Below are positions 1-9,150 of a DNA stretch of 64,000 nt, one piece after another. Origin of the DNA: Marinicella marina (GTDB taxonomy: Bacteria; Pseudomonadota; Gammaproteobacteria; Xanthomonadales; Marinicellaceae); contig NZ_JASJNC010000003.1 of the NCBI RefSeq assembly GCF_030065545.1, forward strand, positions 422,251-486,250, written 5' to 3'. A program made the translations under genes and the position numbers. The notes beneath the pieces were generated by a model, which had not been told where the DNA came from, did no database searches, and saw nothing but the letters and a program-made list of their open reading frames with translations. The first letter of the stretch is position 1, and each line of letters opens with the position of its first letter.

Positions 1-515
1 TGCCATGGCACCACAGCTTCTCTGGCTTGATAGAAACATTTGGCCACTGCGGTGTCATAAGATGAGGCTGCAATGGATAAGCCCATCAAATCACCGTCAT
101 CAATGGCGGTTTGAAGTTGATGTAATTTCAGTTCACTTGATAATAACTCAGCCAATGGTTGGTTATCCAGCAGTGAATCAGGCGGACGCACACCCAAACG
201 CCCAAACACCAAAGCACCCATGACCCGCGCCATGGTCTTGAAAATTTGTCTGCTGTCCGTGCGGTAAACCTGTTCACAATGAATGTTGCTCCAAAAATGA
301 TGTAAACGAGCCACGCCATATTTTTGGTCTTTGGCATGGGTGGCCATGACCACCGCATTGATGGCGCCGGCGGAAGTGCCATTAATCACGGGGAAACGAA
401 AACCATCTGGCATGAAGGACATGATGGCTTGGATAACGCCCACTTGATAGGCACCACGGGCGCCACCGCCTGGCAACATCAATGCTGGTATGGGTTTTTG
501 GCTGTTCATAGCCAT
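1..515 (-). CDS. Patatin-like phospholipase, C-terminus cut by the window edge
   Basis: Reading the minus strand from 515 gives an open frame that runs off the left edge, about 171 residues. It shows the patatin glycine-rich oxyanion motif GGGARGAYQ near residues 16-24 and the nucleophile elbow GTSAG with Ser49. Proteins of this family are serine acyl hydrolases using a Ser-Asp dyad; the Asp (DG[GA]) lies beyond the window. No signal peptide is visible, so a cytoplasmic or peripheral location is likely. The start is uncertain: ATG at 515 and ATG at 509 are in frame and neither has a clear Shine-Dalgarno sequence. It is divergent from the esterase at 582. The family is clear; the substrate is unknown. 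Confidence 0.85.
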   Translation of the reverse strand, partial: MAMNSQKPIPALMLPGGGARGAYQVGVIQAIMSFMPDGFRFPVINGTSAGAINAVVMATHAKDQKYGVARLHHFWSNIHCEQVYRTDSRQIFKTMARVMGALVFGRLGVRPPDSLLDNQPLAELLSSELKLHQLQTAIDDGDLMGLSIAASSYDTAVAKCFYQAREAVVPW

Positions 516-581
516 ACATTATAAATGTTTTTTGTGGTTGGGTTTGTTATAGTAATGATGACAATACTACAACGTTGAAAC

Positions 582-1439
582 ATGCTTAAAAAATTACTGC
601 CTTTTGTTCTTATGATGGTTTCAACCCAAATGGTTGGCGCAGCTGATCATGAAAATGCCATTGATTATCCCACTACTGCATCTGCGGTGAGCTTTAAATC
701 AGTCACTGAATTGGCTTTTACTCAACCCACCCAGACCATTTCCTATGGTGATGACATCCTGCAGTTTGGCTTGTTGTGGCAACCTTCAGCAGGTGTCAAA
801 AAACAACCACTCATTGTAATGATTCATGGTGGCTGTTGGCTCAATGCTTTTGGCGTTGATCATGCGCTGGCAGCAGCCACGGCTTTGGCCCAAAAAGGCC
901 ACCCGGTATACGCCTTGGAATATCGGCGCACCGGCGATGAAGGCGGCGGTTGGCCGGGTAGCTTTGATGACATCAAGTCAGCCCTCAACCAAATCAATGC
1001 CTTACAACAGTTCAACGTCAATACCGGTGAAATCATCTTAATGGGTCACTCAGCCGGTGGCCACTTGGCACTCTTAGCCGCTTCAGAATTAAGTCATATC
1101 AACTTCAAACACGTCATTGGCTTGGCAGCCATCACCGATGTGAGCAGCTATGCTAAAGGTGAAAACAGTTGTCAAAAAGCCGCACCGCTTTTTATGGGCG
1201 GCAAGCCAGAGGAGGCCGCTGAGGCTTACCGACAAGCATCCTTAAACACCAACTTTTTACCCAACACAACGATATTATTGCAAGGAGATGCGGATAAAAT
1301 CGTTCCCATAAGTCAATCTGAATTGCATCAAATCAAAGTTAAACTACTCAATGAGGCAGGACATTTTGACTGGATTCACCCTGGCACTGCAGCCTTCGAT
1401 AGCTTGTTGAAGCTGCTCAGTGACAGTAAAAACGAGTAA
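582..1439 (+). CDS. Exported alpha/beta-hydrolase (esterase / formamidase-like)
   Basis: The 285-residue protein starts with a cleavable-looking signal peptide (hydrophobic residues about 5-18, ending near VGA-AD), so it probably acts in the periplasm. The BD-FAE/kynurenine-formamidase-like hydrolase pattern is complete: HGGCW oxyanion motif at 82-86, GHSAGGH nucleophile elbow with Ser157, acidic residue in GDADK near 236-238, and His261 in AGHFDW. It hydrolyses an ester or amide of unknown identity. It lies 15 bp before the antiporter gene at 1455, possibly co-transcribed. A specific kynurenine formamidase role is not supported because no tryptophan catabolism genes are nearby. Confidence 0.85.
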   Translation: MLKKLLPFVLMMVSTQMVGAADHENAIDYPTTASAVSFKSVTELAFTQPTQTISYGDDILQFGLLWQPSAGVKKQPLIVMIHGGCWLNAFGVDHALAAATALAQKGHPVYALEYRRTGDEGGGWPGSFDDIKSALNQINALQQFNVNTGEIILMGHSAGGHLALLAASELSHINFKHVIGLAAITDVSSYAKGENSCQKAAPLFMGGKPEEAAEAYRQASLNTNFLPNTTILLQGDADKIVPISQSELHQIKVKLLNEAGHFDWIHPGTAAFDSLLKLLSDSKNE

Positions 1440-1454
1440 CATTAAACGGGGGAA

Positions 1455-2741
1455 ATGATGGCAAACATGCTGATACAAAATGTGGTTTTTTCACTGGTGA
1501 TATTAATCATCGCCAGTTTATTGGCTGAACCCTTGGCTCGAATATTCAGACTGCCTTTTGTGGCATTTTTAATCATCGTTGGTTTCCTCGGTTCGGAACT
1601 GGTGGTGATGCTGGGGTTTGATACCGGCATTCGGGCCTCTAATTTCAATACCATGGTGTTTTATGTGTTTCTACCGATCATTATTTTTGAATCAGCTTAT
1701 CGCATCAACCGCCTGGCACTGAAAGAGAACTTGTTTGTGATTTTGATGTTGGCAGGACCGATCATGTTGGTTTCAGCAGGTATTGCAGCTTTACTGATTT
1801 ACTGGGGTGTCGGACACAGTTCTGGATTCCCCATTTATACCGCCTTGGTGGCAGGCGCTTTATTGGTGGCAACCGACCCGATGGCTGTGGTCAGTCACCT
1901 CAAACGCATCAATGCACCACAGGAAGTTACCACATTGATTGAGGGTGAAAGTTTATTCAATGACGCCATCGCTGTGGTGTTGTTCACCACATTATTGACT
2001 TTGGCATTGAATCAACAATCAGCCTCCGATGCCAGTTTCTCTGGATGGGCAACATTGTTGAGCTTTCTCAAAATATTTTTTGGTGGCATTTTATTTGGTT
2101 TTGTTTGTGGCTGTTTGGGCACTTTTTTCAGTTACATCATCAAAACCAGAATCTTAGAGAATGTGTTGTTGGTTTCGGTCGCTTATGGCTCATTTCTGAT
2201 TGCGGAAGACACGCTGAACGTATCGGGCATGATGGCAGTTCTGACCGCTGGCCTCATCATGAACAAAGCACATGAAAAATTCATTCCAGCTGAGGACCGG
2301 GTTTTCGTCAATTATTGGTGGGAAGTGATCAGTTTTTTTGCCAATGCCATGATTTTTATTTTATTGGGCGTAACCATAACCATCAGCATGTTTCAAGAGC
2401 GCTGGTTGGCGATGTTAATAGCCATAGCTGCAGTGCTGTTGACCCGCGCGATTGCCATATATGGCTTGTTACCGCTGTGTGCTTTTAAGTTGAAAAAACC
2501 TGTGAACGAGCCAACCAAGAAGATGTTGTTCTGGGGCAGCACCAGAGGCGCAGTCACAGTCGCATTGGCGCTGTCTCTACCAGTTGAGCTTGAGGCCTGG
2601 TGGACCATCCAGTCTATGGCTTTTGGGGTGGTGCTTTTTACCTTATTTGTCCAAGCCCCAACCGTGCCAAGGATGCTGCAACAAACCCACCCCAAACACA
2701 ACAAAAGCCACATCAACCTCATGAGCCGAAAAAAAGACTGA
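1455..2741 (+). CDS. Cation:proton antiporter, CPA1/NhaP type
   Basis: The 428-residue protein is built of about 12 hydrophobic segments. The CPA1 signature is present: ATDPMAV near residue 140 and EGESLFNDAIAVVLF near 160, which carry the acidic residues of the ion path. Such proteins exchange Na+ (or K+) for H+ across the inner membrane and control internal pH. The tail after the last helix is short, with no TrkA-C or cyclic-nucleotide domain. A GGGGGA run lies directly before the start; of the two adjacent ATG codons (1455 and 1458) the second has the better spacing. It converges on mpl with only 7 bp between the stops. Confidence 0.9.
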   Translation: MMANMLIQNVVFSLVILIIASLLAEPLARIFRLPFVAFLIIVGFLGSELVVMLGFDTGIRASNFNTMVFYVFLPIIIFESAYRINRLALKENLFVILMLAGPIMLVSAGIAALLIYWGVGHSSGFPIYTALVAGALLVATDPMAVVSHLKRINAPQEVTTLIEGESLFNDAIAVVLFTTLLTLALNQQSASDASFSGWATLLSFLKIFFGGILFGFVCGCLGTFFSYIIKTRILENVLLVSVAYGSFLIAEDTLNVSGMMAVLTAGLIMNKAHEKFIPAEDRVFVNYWWEVISFFANAMIFILLGVTITISMFQERWLAMLIAIAAVLLTRAIAIYGLLPLCAFKLKKPVNEPTKKMLFWGSTRGAVTVALALSLPVELEAWWTIQSMAFGVVLFTLFVQAPTVPRMLQQTHPKHNKSHINLMSRKKD

Positions 2742-2748
2742 AAGGGGC

Positions 2749-4107
2749 TTATTCACTGCACAAGGCCGCCAGCAACTTTTTGGGCGCGGCCTCAAATCCA
2801 CCGTTGCTCATGAACACCACCTGATCTTGAGGTTTTGAATCTGCAACCAACTGTGCAATCAAAGCAGAGACAGAATCAACCACCACGTATTGTTCAGCCA
2901 AAGTTGTTTTAATGACTTCATCCCAATCCAACTCAGGGTAAATCATCACATAGGCCTTATCACAACCGGCCAACGCCTGTGGCAGGGCATCGGCATGCAC
3001 ACCAGCACGCATCGAATTACTGCGCGGCTCCAGAACTGCAATCGTGCGGCCTTTACTGACTGCTTTCAGCCCTGATAATGTGGTTTCGATGGCGGTTGGA
3101 TGGTGTGCAAAATCATCATAAATAGTTACCCCTTGTGCCTCGCCCACCCATTCCATGCGGCGCTTGACGTTTTGGAAGGCAGCCATTGATTGTGCCGCTG
3201 CCGCGATTTCTACACCGGCTTCTTTGGCCGCTAAAATAGCCGCCAAGGCATTCAACTGATTGTGCGCTCCAGTGATGTTCCATTGCACGTCAGCCAATTG
3301 ACCAGATTGGTCATGGATGCTGAATCTCCTGGCATCCTTTGCATTTGTTTCGACCCAATAATCAGCTTGATTATCTTGACCAAAAGTAACCACTGGCGTC
3401 CAACAGCCCATATTCAGTACTGCATGCAGGTTGGCATCATCGGCATTGACAATGATGGTTCCGTTTTGTGGGATGGTTCGCAGCAAATGATGGAACTGCT
3501 TTTTAATCGCGGCCAAATCTTCGAAGATGTCGGCATGATCGAACTCTAAGTTATTTAAAATCACCACATCACTGTGGTAATGCACAAATTTCGATCGTTT
3601 ATCAAAAAAGGCCGAGTCATATTCATCTGCTTCAATGACAAAACAATCACCTTCAGTGATGCGGGCTGATTGTGAGAAATGTTGGCAGACGCCGCCAATC
3701 AAAAAACCTGGATCAACATCATTGTCAGCCAAAATCCACGCCAACATAGACGAAGTGGTGGTTTTACCGTGGGTGCCAGCCACCGCAAATACACGCTTAT
3801 GGCGCAGCACCTGCTCACCCAACCATTGTGGACCAGAGACGTATTTGGTGTGATTTTCTAACAAATATTCTGTGGCTGCCATGCCTCGAGTCATCACATT
3901 ACCCACAATCACTTCATCCAACTCAACCGTCTTCAAAGGCGCTGGGTCATAACCGGTGTGGATATCAATACCCAATTGTGCCAACTGATCACTCATCGGT
4001 GGGTAGACGTTTTGATCCGAGCCCGTTACTTGATGCCCCATGGCCCTGGCGATGGCCGCAATGCCGCCCATGAAAGTACCGCAAATGCCCAAGATATGAA
4101 TATTCAT
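2749..4107 (-). CDS. mpl: UDP-N-acetylmuramate:L-Ala-gamma-D-Glu-meso-DAP ligase
   Basis: The 452-residue protein has the Mur ligase plan. An N-terminal UDP-binding Rossmann motif (ILGICGTFMGG, residues 5-15) is followed by the ATP P-loop GTHGKTTTSS at 111-120, a central ATPase domain and a C-terminal ligand domain with LEPRSNSMRAG. The opening HILGICGTFMGG separates Mpl from MurC. Mpl reattaches the murein tripeptide recovered during wall recycling to UDP-MurNAc in the cytoplasm. It stands alone on the minus strand between the antiporter and the peptidase gene. Length matches the family. Confidence 0.95.
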   Translation of the reverse strand: MNIHILGICGTFMGGIAAIARAMGHQVTGSDQNVYPPMSDQLAQLGIDIHTGYDPAPLKTVELDEVIVGNVMTRGMAATEYLLENHTKYVSGPQWLGEQVLRHKRVFAVAGTHGKTTTSSMLAWILADNDVDPGFLIGGVCQHFSQSARITEGDCFVIEADEYDSAFFDKRSKFVHYHSDVVILNNLEFDHADIFEDLAAIKKQFHHLLRTIPQNGTIIVNADDANLHAVLNMGCWTPVVTFGQDNQADYWVETNAKDARRFSIHDQSGQLADVQWNITGAHNQLNALAAILAAKEAGVEIAAAAQSMAAFQNVKRRMEWVGEAQGVTIYDDFAHHPTAIETTLSGLKAVSKGRTIAVLEPRSNSMRAGVHADALPQALAGCDKAYVMIYPELDWDEVIKTTLAEQYVVVDSVSALIAQLVADSKPQDQVVFMSNGGFEAAPKKLLAALCSE

Positions 4108-4254
4108 TGTTTGTTTAATTGATTAATGGTGTTTGGTAGATTGGCGGTTATATCACATTTACCACACCACCGGCAAAACATGTACACGCTGAAACATGGC
4201 ATATTGCAGGCCAGTGCCATTACAATGTAACCCCTTTAATGACTGACACCCAAC

Positions 4255-5331
4255 ATGACTGAACGCCTGAATACCATCATAAAAACCCTGAATTCAGAAC
4301 AGCTGGATGGCTTTTTGCTGTTTGATGCCAATAACATCACTTACCTGTCTGGCTTCACAGGCCATGCCGCCACTGCCTTGGTGCTGGGTCAACATGCCTA
4401 TTTGTTAACAGACTACCGCTATTTCGAACAGGCCAAGGCCGAGTGCAGTGTATTTGAGGTGATTTGTCGTGACCGGATCAAGCAGTCACTGGCTGAGCTG
4501 ATAGCCGAATTGTTACTAAAGCATGGGATCAGAAGACTGGCTTTTGAGGCTGATCACATCAGCCACAGTGCTTGGTTGGGCATGCAAACCCATTGGCCCG
4601 AGACTGACGCTGTGCCATTCTCACGCCTGGTTGAGGATTTGCGCTACACCAAAGATGATGGGGAGATTGCATCGATTCAACAAGCAGCAAAAATTGCTGA
4701 TGATGCGCTGCATGAAATGCTCAAAAGTGTCAAGGCAGGGGTGACCGAACGTGAATTGGCGGCTGAACTTGAGTACCAAATGGCCCAAAGAGGCTCTCAA
4801 GGACCTTCTTTTGACACCATCATGTTGATGGCTGAACGCAGTGCATTACCACATGGCGTTCCCGGCGACAGACAACTGCAACACGGTGATTTGTTGTTGA
4901 TTGATTTTGGTGCGGTCGTCAACGGTTACCATTCTGACATGACGCGAACTTTTGTCTTTGGTCAGGCAGATGAAAAACAACGAACGGTTTACCAGACTGT
5001 TTTGGGTGCGCAACAAGCTGCAATGGATGCACTGAGTGAAGAAGTCGAAGGGCTTAAGCTGCATCAGGCCTCACAACATATATTGAACCAATCACCTTAC
5101 GCCAAGTACCAAGGTGAGGGCCTGGGCCATGGGCTGGGTATGGACGTGCATGAATTGCCATTCATTGGTATGGGCAAAAACTTGATGGTGAAGAGAAACT
5201 GTGTCATCACCATTGAACCAGGCATTTATATTCCGGGATGGGGTGGCGTTCGGGTTGAGGATGATGTGGTCTTAACCGATAACGGATTGGTCCAATTGAC
5301 CCAATTTCCCAGAGAAATGATTGAATTATAG
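4255..5331 (+). CDS. M24B metallopeptidase (Xaa-Pro aminopeptidase/dipeptidase-like)
   Basis: The 358-residue protein has an N-terminal creatinase-like domain (about 1-125) and a C-terminal pita-bread domain. All five dinuclear metal ligands of the M24 family are visible: Asp217 and Asp228 (DFGAVVNGYHSDMTRT), His292 (GHGLGMDVHE), Glu321 (IEPG) and Glu335 (VEDD). These enzymes release the N-terminal residue before proline or cleave Xaa-Pro dipeptides in the cytoplasm. The length is that of the short bacterial PepQ/YpdF-like group rather than PepP (about 440). No signal peptide is seen. The ATG at 4255 starts the conserved N-terminal domain although its ribosome-binding site is weak. Confidence 0.9.
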   Translation: MTERLNTIIKTLNSEQLDGFLLFDANNITYLSGFTGHAATALVLGQHAYLLTDYRYFEQAKAECSVFEVICRDRIKQSLAELIAELLLKHGIRRLAFEADHISHSAWLGMQTHWPETDAVPFSRLVEDLRYTKDDGEIASIQQAAKIADDALHEMLKSVKAGVTERELAAELEYQMAQRGSQGPSFDTIMLMAERSALPHGVPGDRQLQHGDLLLIDFGAVVNGYHSDMTRTFVFGQADEKQRTVYQTVLGAQQAAMDALSEEVEGLKLHQASQHILNQSPYAKYQGEGLGHGLGMDVHELPFIGMGKNLMVKRNCVITIEPGIYIPGWGGVRVEDDVVLTDNGLVQLTQFPREMIEL

Positions 5332-5406
5332 CGCGTTTCTTTATTCACTCAGTCTGCCATAAAACGCAACAACATCAATGCAAAGCCCACTGGTATCTCT
5401 TATAAT

Positions 5407-6228
5407 GTGCGGCTGACCAAATTCAGCAGAGCTAAATATTTTTTGAAAACCCTGATTCACATAGTTAGATTCACCTTGCGCATCACTGCGTTCATACTGG
5501 CATTGGTTTTTGTCCTGCCTTTTGTGATCATGGGCATATTGCTGGCTAAATTGTTTCGCAACAACCCAGTGAATGAGTTTTTACTGGTTTACTGGTCTCG
5601 CTTGTTGTGCTTCATTTGTGGACTGAAAGTCTATGTGCATGGCGTCAAACCAGATGCTCCGGTATTTCTGGTAGCCAATCACGTCTCATGGCTCGATATT
5701 CCAGTGATTCATTCCTTGATGCGCGCTGGTTTTGTGGCTAAAAATGAAATCAAGTACTGGCCAATTCTCGGTTTGATCACCATGGTTGGTGATACCTTGT
5801 TTTTGAAAAGAGGAAATGCCCAATCCCGCAAAGGCGTCATCACCCAAATCAAGAAAAGACTGAATGCCGGTAGATCCGTTGCGGTTTTTCCTGAGGGCAC
5901 AGTCACCGATGGCAGTCATTTAAGAACTTTTCATCGACAATTGATTCATGCCGCGATTGAGACCAAAACACCGATATTGCCAGTGGCAATAAAATTCATT
6001 AACAGCAATGGCACACGCAATGATCGCGTGGGGTTTTTGAATGATGAGTTTTTCCTCAGCAGCGTTTGGCGCATTCTGACTTTGCCGAATTCTACTGTCG
6101 AAGTACATTGTGGTGGCTTGGTCACCGATTTTGATTTAGGGGCCAGAACCGTTACCACCCAAGCCAGGGCTTACATTGAACAGGAGTTGTTGAGAAATGA
6201 TTATATGTCAACCACCCATCAAGCCTAA
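5407..6228 (+). CDS. 1-acyl-sn-glycerol-3-phosphate acyltransferase (PlsC family)
   Basis: The 273-residue protein has an N-terminal membrane anchor (about residues 20-45). The LPLAT motifs follow: NHVSWLD at 91-97 (catalytic His92, Asp97) and FPEGT at 161-165. PlsC-type enzymes add the second acyl chain to lysophosphatidic acid at the inner membrane; ornithine-lipid (OlsA-like) acylation is an alternative. The start used is GTG 5407; an in-frame TTG at 5443 is another choice. A TATAAT at 5401-5406 abuts the GTG, which would favour the later start if it is a real -10 box. The gene overlaps the next by 32 bp and opens a five-gene operon reaching 10763. Confidence 0.85.
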   Translation: MRLTKFSRAKYFLKTLIHIVRFTLRITAFILALVFVLPFVIMGILLAKLFRNNPVNEFLLVYWSRLLCFICGLKVYVHGVKPDAPVFLVANHVSWLDIPVIHSLMRAGFVAKNEIKYWPILGLITMVGDTLFLKRGNAQSRKGVITQIKKRLNAGRSVAVFPEGTVTDGSHLRTFHRQLIHAAIETKTPILPVAIKFINSNGTRNDRVGFLNDEFFLSSVWRILTLPNSTVEVHCGGLVTDFDLGARTVTTQARAYIEQELLRNDYMSTTHQA

Positions 6229-7156
6229 GAACAAGCACCTACAATCGATTTTGGCCAGTGCCAAACTGCGCCTGTTGCGGCTGCGAAAAAGTAATCCAGT
6301 GGTTGAAAACGAAACCAAACAAATACTTAAAAACCCGCTGGCATCCTTGTTGGGATTTTATACCAAACACGCAGAAGAATCTGATACTGTGGCCATATTG
6401 TTACATGGCTGGGAAGGCAGTTCACAATCCACTTACATCCAATTAATAGCTGACAGCCTGTACCGCCAAGGACTTGATATTTATCGCTTGAATTTACGCG
6501 ATCACGGAGATTCACACCACATGAATGAGGATTTGTTCCACTCCTGCCGGATTGATGAAGTGGTACATGCAGTTAAAGACATCCAAGCACAATTCCCAGA
6601 CAAAAAATTCATCATGTGTGGTTTTTCATTGGGTGGTAATTTTGCCTTGCGGGTGGCTGCCAATACCACAGATGCCGGTTTGTCTTTTGCACATGTGTTT
6701 GCAATCTCTCCACCCATCATTCCCAAACACAGTATGCAAGCCATTCACGCTTCCAAACTCTACAATAAATATTTCTTGCGCAAATGGAAACGCTCCTTAC
6801 ACATAAAACATCAGCTGTTTCCGCATATTTTCAGCGACCATTCTTGGCAACAAGAAGAAAACTTAGAGCGCCTGACCCAAATGTTGATTGTGGCGCACAC
6901 TGAATACACCAGCACAGATGATTATTTCAATGGCTATTCCATCACACCCGAGATCATCAGTGAAATCAAATGTCCCACCCACGTCATTACCTCTTGGGAC
7001 GACCCTGTGATACCATTCAAAGACTTCACCACCATCGATCGATTGCCACAAATCAAGTTGATTACCAGTAAGCAAGGAGGCCACTGTGGCTTCATTCAGG
7101 GCTGGTCAATGCGATCATGGATTGAAGACCATGTGATTAATGAGATAAACCAATGA
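6197..7156 (+). CDS. YheT-like alpha/beta-hydrolase
   Basis: The 319-residue protein shows the YheT/UPF0017 pattern. HGWEGSS with the oxyanion His70 is followed by the nucleophile motif GFSLGGN with Ser144, Asp268/Asp269 in TSWDDPVIP, and His296 in the family-typical GGHCGF. It is a predicted cytoplasmic serine hydrolase, possibly carboxylesterase or lipase-like; the substrate is unknown. Its start lies inside the acyltransferase gene (32-bp overlap) and its stop overlaps the start of the TPR gene by 4 bp. All three are therefore probably translationally coupled, which suggests a lipid or envelope connection by context only. Confidence 0.85.
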   Translation: MIICQPPIKPKNKHLQSILASAKLRLLRLRKSNPVVENETKQILKNPLASLLGFYTKHAEESDTVAILLHGWEGSSQSTYIQLIADSLYRQGLDIYRLNLRDHGDSHHMNEDLFHSCRIDEVVHAVKDIQAQFPDKKFIMCGFSLGGNFALRVAANTTDAGLSFAHVFAISPPIIPKHSMQAIHASKLYNKYFLRKWKRSLHIKHQLFPHIFSDHSWQQEENLERLTQMLIVAHTEYTSTDDYFNGYSITPEIISEIKCPTHVITSWDDPVIPFKDFTTIDRLPQIKLITSKQGGHCGFIQGWSMRSWIEDHVINEINQ

Positions 7157-9150
7157 GTGAATTAGAAAACATTAAAAAACTGCATGCCGACGGCCAATTT
7201 GAACAAGCCATTGACGGCTACCTAGATATTTTAAAAACTGAACCAAACAGCGATGAAGCGCATTTTGGTTTGGCCCATGCCAGCAGCCGCCTGAACCAGC
7301 TTGAAGTCGCCTTGAAGCACGCAGAAGAAGCCGTCAAATTATCTCCAAAAACCGACCGCTACTTACAATTCAAAGGCCAAATGTTGTTGGCAAATAACCG
7401 CATAGATGAGGCCTTAAAGGCATTCAAAGCCTCAGTCAAAGAAAACCCTAACTTGTTCTATTCATATTTAGCCATTGGTGATATTTACGCCATTAAAAAT
7501 GAATCGAACAAGGCCAAAGAGAACTATAACTTTGCTTTAAAAGTCCACACCGACGGCCTCCCAGCTATGGTTAAACTGGCCAGGTTATTAACTATAGAAA
7601 GTGATTATATTGCCGCAGAAAATCTATTGAATCAAGCCGAATTACAGTTTCAAAACAATCCTGATTTAATTCTCCAAATGGGCATCACACGTCTAGAACT
7701 AGGCCAAGAAGGCTTTGCTGAGTTGTATTTCAAAAAGCTATTAGAGGATGAGCCAGAAAACCAAGTTGCTAAGGCCTATCTGGGCATCGCATTGTTAAAC
7801 AGCAACACCGCTGAAGCTATGAAAATCATCACTGAAATGGTTCACCAACAAATCAAAATTCCTGAACTGATGTTGGCATTGGGTATGATGTATGTGAAAA
7901 CCAATAACTACAACGAGGCCATCAAATACCTCACCCACATGTGTCAATCAGGTTTGGCTTATCCCAGCTGGTTGATGGCATTGGCCCATGCGCTGGTTGG
8001 CAATGGACAGCCCAATTCAGCGCAAGCGGCATTACAACAAGTTCTGGAACGAGGCAACAACAGCAGGGCGTTGTTAATGCTTGGTCAAATTCATCAAGTA
8101 AATAAAAATTATGCAAAAGCCATAAAGACTTACCAAGAAGTGAATTTTGAAAGTGAAGACTACCTGCAAGCTATCATCTTGCAAGCAGATTGTCTGTATT
8201 CAGATCATAAATATGAACAAGTTATTAGCTATTTGGAACCTGTCTTCAAAGAACAGGCCAATCACAACACTGCCATTAAGCTTAAACTCAATGCTTTGTC
8301 TCAACTGAACCGCATTGATGAAGCTTTAGCAGTTATTTCTGAAATTGATCAAGAAAAACAAACCAGTCAATTCAATCAACTAATGGCGTTGTATGCAGGC
8401 CTGTTATTGGATGCCAAACAACAGTATGATGAAGCTTGGCAGCATTTCAATCTGATCGAGTCTGATAAGCCTAAGCTGGTAAACTTGTTAACTTCAGCAG
8501 AAGAAAAACAAGTTCAGGCGTTTGCTTCCGAATCAGCCGAATCATCATTTAAGTTTGTCTTTACAGACCCAGCTACGGGCCACCATGATTTCACCAATTG
8601 GTTATTGGAGAATAACATCACCCCATTGATTGACCGTTTTAAAGGAGCACTAAGAAAAGATGTGTTTGGCGAACATTGGACGGTTGAAAAGCTGGCTGAA
8701 TTGGATCAAGCCAAGATTCATTTCTTACGCAAAAAATACGTCAAACAAATGAATTTAGTGATTGATAAAGACACAGCCAGTGTTGCTGACTTCATACCAT
8801 TTTCACCCATTAACTTAGCCATCATTAAACGTATTTTCCCTAAAGCGCAAGTGCTTGTTTTGAATCGAAACTTTGCTGATATGCGCCTGCATCAAAAAGT
8901 ATTTAGTAGCTATCAAGTACATTATTCTCAATTTTCAAAAGTGATCAATCAAATGGTGGCGATGAACCCTAATCTATCGGTGGTTGATGTTGATGCTTGG
9001 CAACAAGGCGAATCAATAGCGGTTGAAAACATTGAAAAAGTATTTGGCAAATCACTGAAACCATTTGCCATCAAGGCATCAACCCCGCTGGATCAATTGA
9101 TGTTTCCCTACATGCATTGGAAGCATTATCAACAGCATTTGAATCAGTAA
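7153..9150 (+). CDS. TPR protein with degenerate sulfotransferase-like C-terminal domain
   Basis: The 665-residue protein begins with roughly twelve tetratricopeptide-type helix pairs (residues about 1-450, e.g. the repeat around AHFGLAHASSRLNQLEVALKH). A region of about 460-650 follows the outline of TPR-linked sulfotransferases. It has a strand like FKFVFTDPATG where the PAPS-binding PRSGTT loop would be, DKDTASVADF where DKxPxNF is usual, and a matching INLAIIKRIFPKAQ plus LNRNFADMRLH block (usual xxRDPxDxxLS). The PAPS loop and the RDP motif have lost their defining residues, so catalysis looks unlikely and a binding or scaffold role is possible. No signal peptide is seen. It overlaps the hydrolase by 4 bp and abuts uppP (stop TAA then ATG). 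Confidence 0.75.
   Translation: MSELENIKKLHADGQFEQAIDGYLDILKTEPNSDEAHFGLAHASSRLNQLEVALKHAEEAVKLSPKTDRYLQFKGQMLLANNRIDEALKAFKASVKENPNLFYSYLAIGDIYAIKNESNKAKENYNFALKVHTDGLPAMVKLARLLTIESDYIAAENLLNQAELQFQNNPDLILQMGITRLELGQEGFAELYFKKLLEDEPENQVAKAYLGIALLNSNTAEAMKIITEMVHQQIKIPELMLALGMMYVKTNNYNEAIKYLTHMCQSGLAYPSWLMALAHALVGNGQPNSAQAALQQVLERGNNSRALLMLGQIHQVNKNYAKAIKTYQEVNFESEDYLQAIILQADCLYSDHKYEQVISYLEPVFKEQANHNTAIKLKLNALSQLNRIDEALAVISEIDQEKQTSQFNQLMALYAGLLLDAKQQYDEAWQHFNLIESDKPKLVNLLTSAEEKQVQAFASESAESSFKFVFTDPATGHHDFTNWLLENNITPLIDRFKGALRKDVFGEHWTVEKLAELDQAKIHFLRKKYVKQMNLVIDKDTASVADFIPFSPINLAIIKRIFPKAQVLVLNRNFADMRLHQKVFSSYQVHYSQFSKVINQMVAMNPNLSVVDVDAWQQGESIAVENIEKVFGKSLKPFAIKASTPLDQLMFPYMHWKHYQQHLNQ

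Noticed and set aside
2393..2722. Antisense open frame within the antiporter gene
   Set aside because: It lies wholly opposite a well-supported membrane protein gene, lacks a ribosome-binding site and matches no family.
5332..5375. GCGTTT/AAACGC inverted repeat after the peptidase gene
   Set aside because: Six pairs with a loop of about 30 nt and no T-run; too weak to call a terminator.
5401..5406. TATAAT as the promoter of the acyltransferase operon
   Set aside because: No -35 hexamer at 16-18 bp upstream, and it directly abuts the GTG start; kept only as a remark on start choice.
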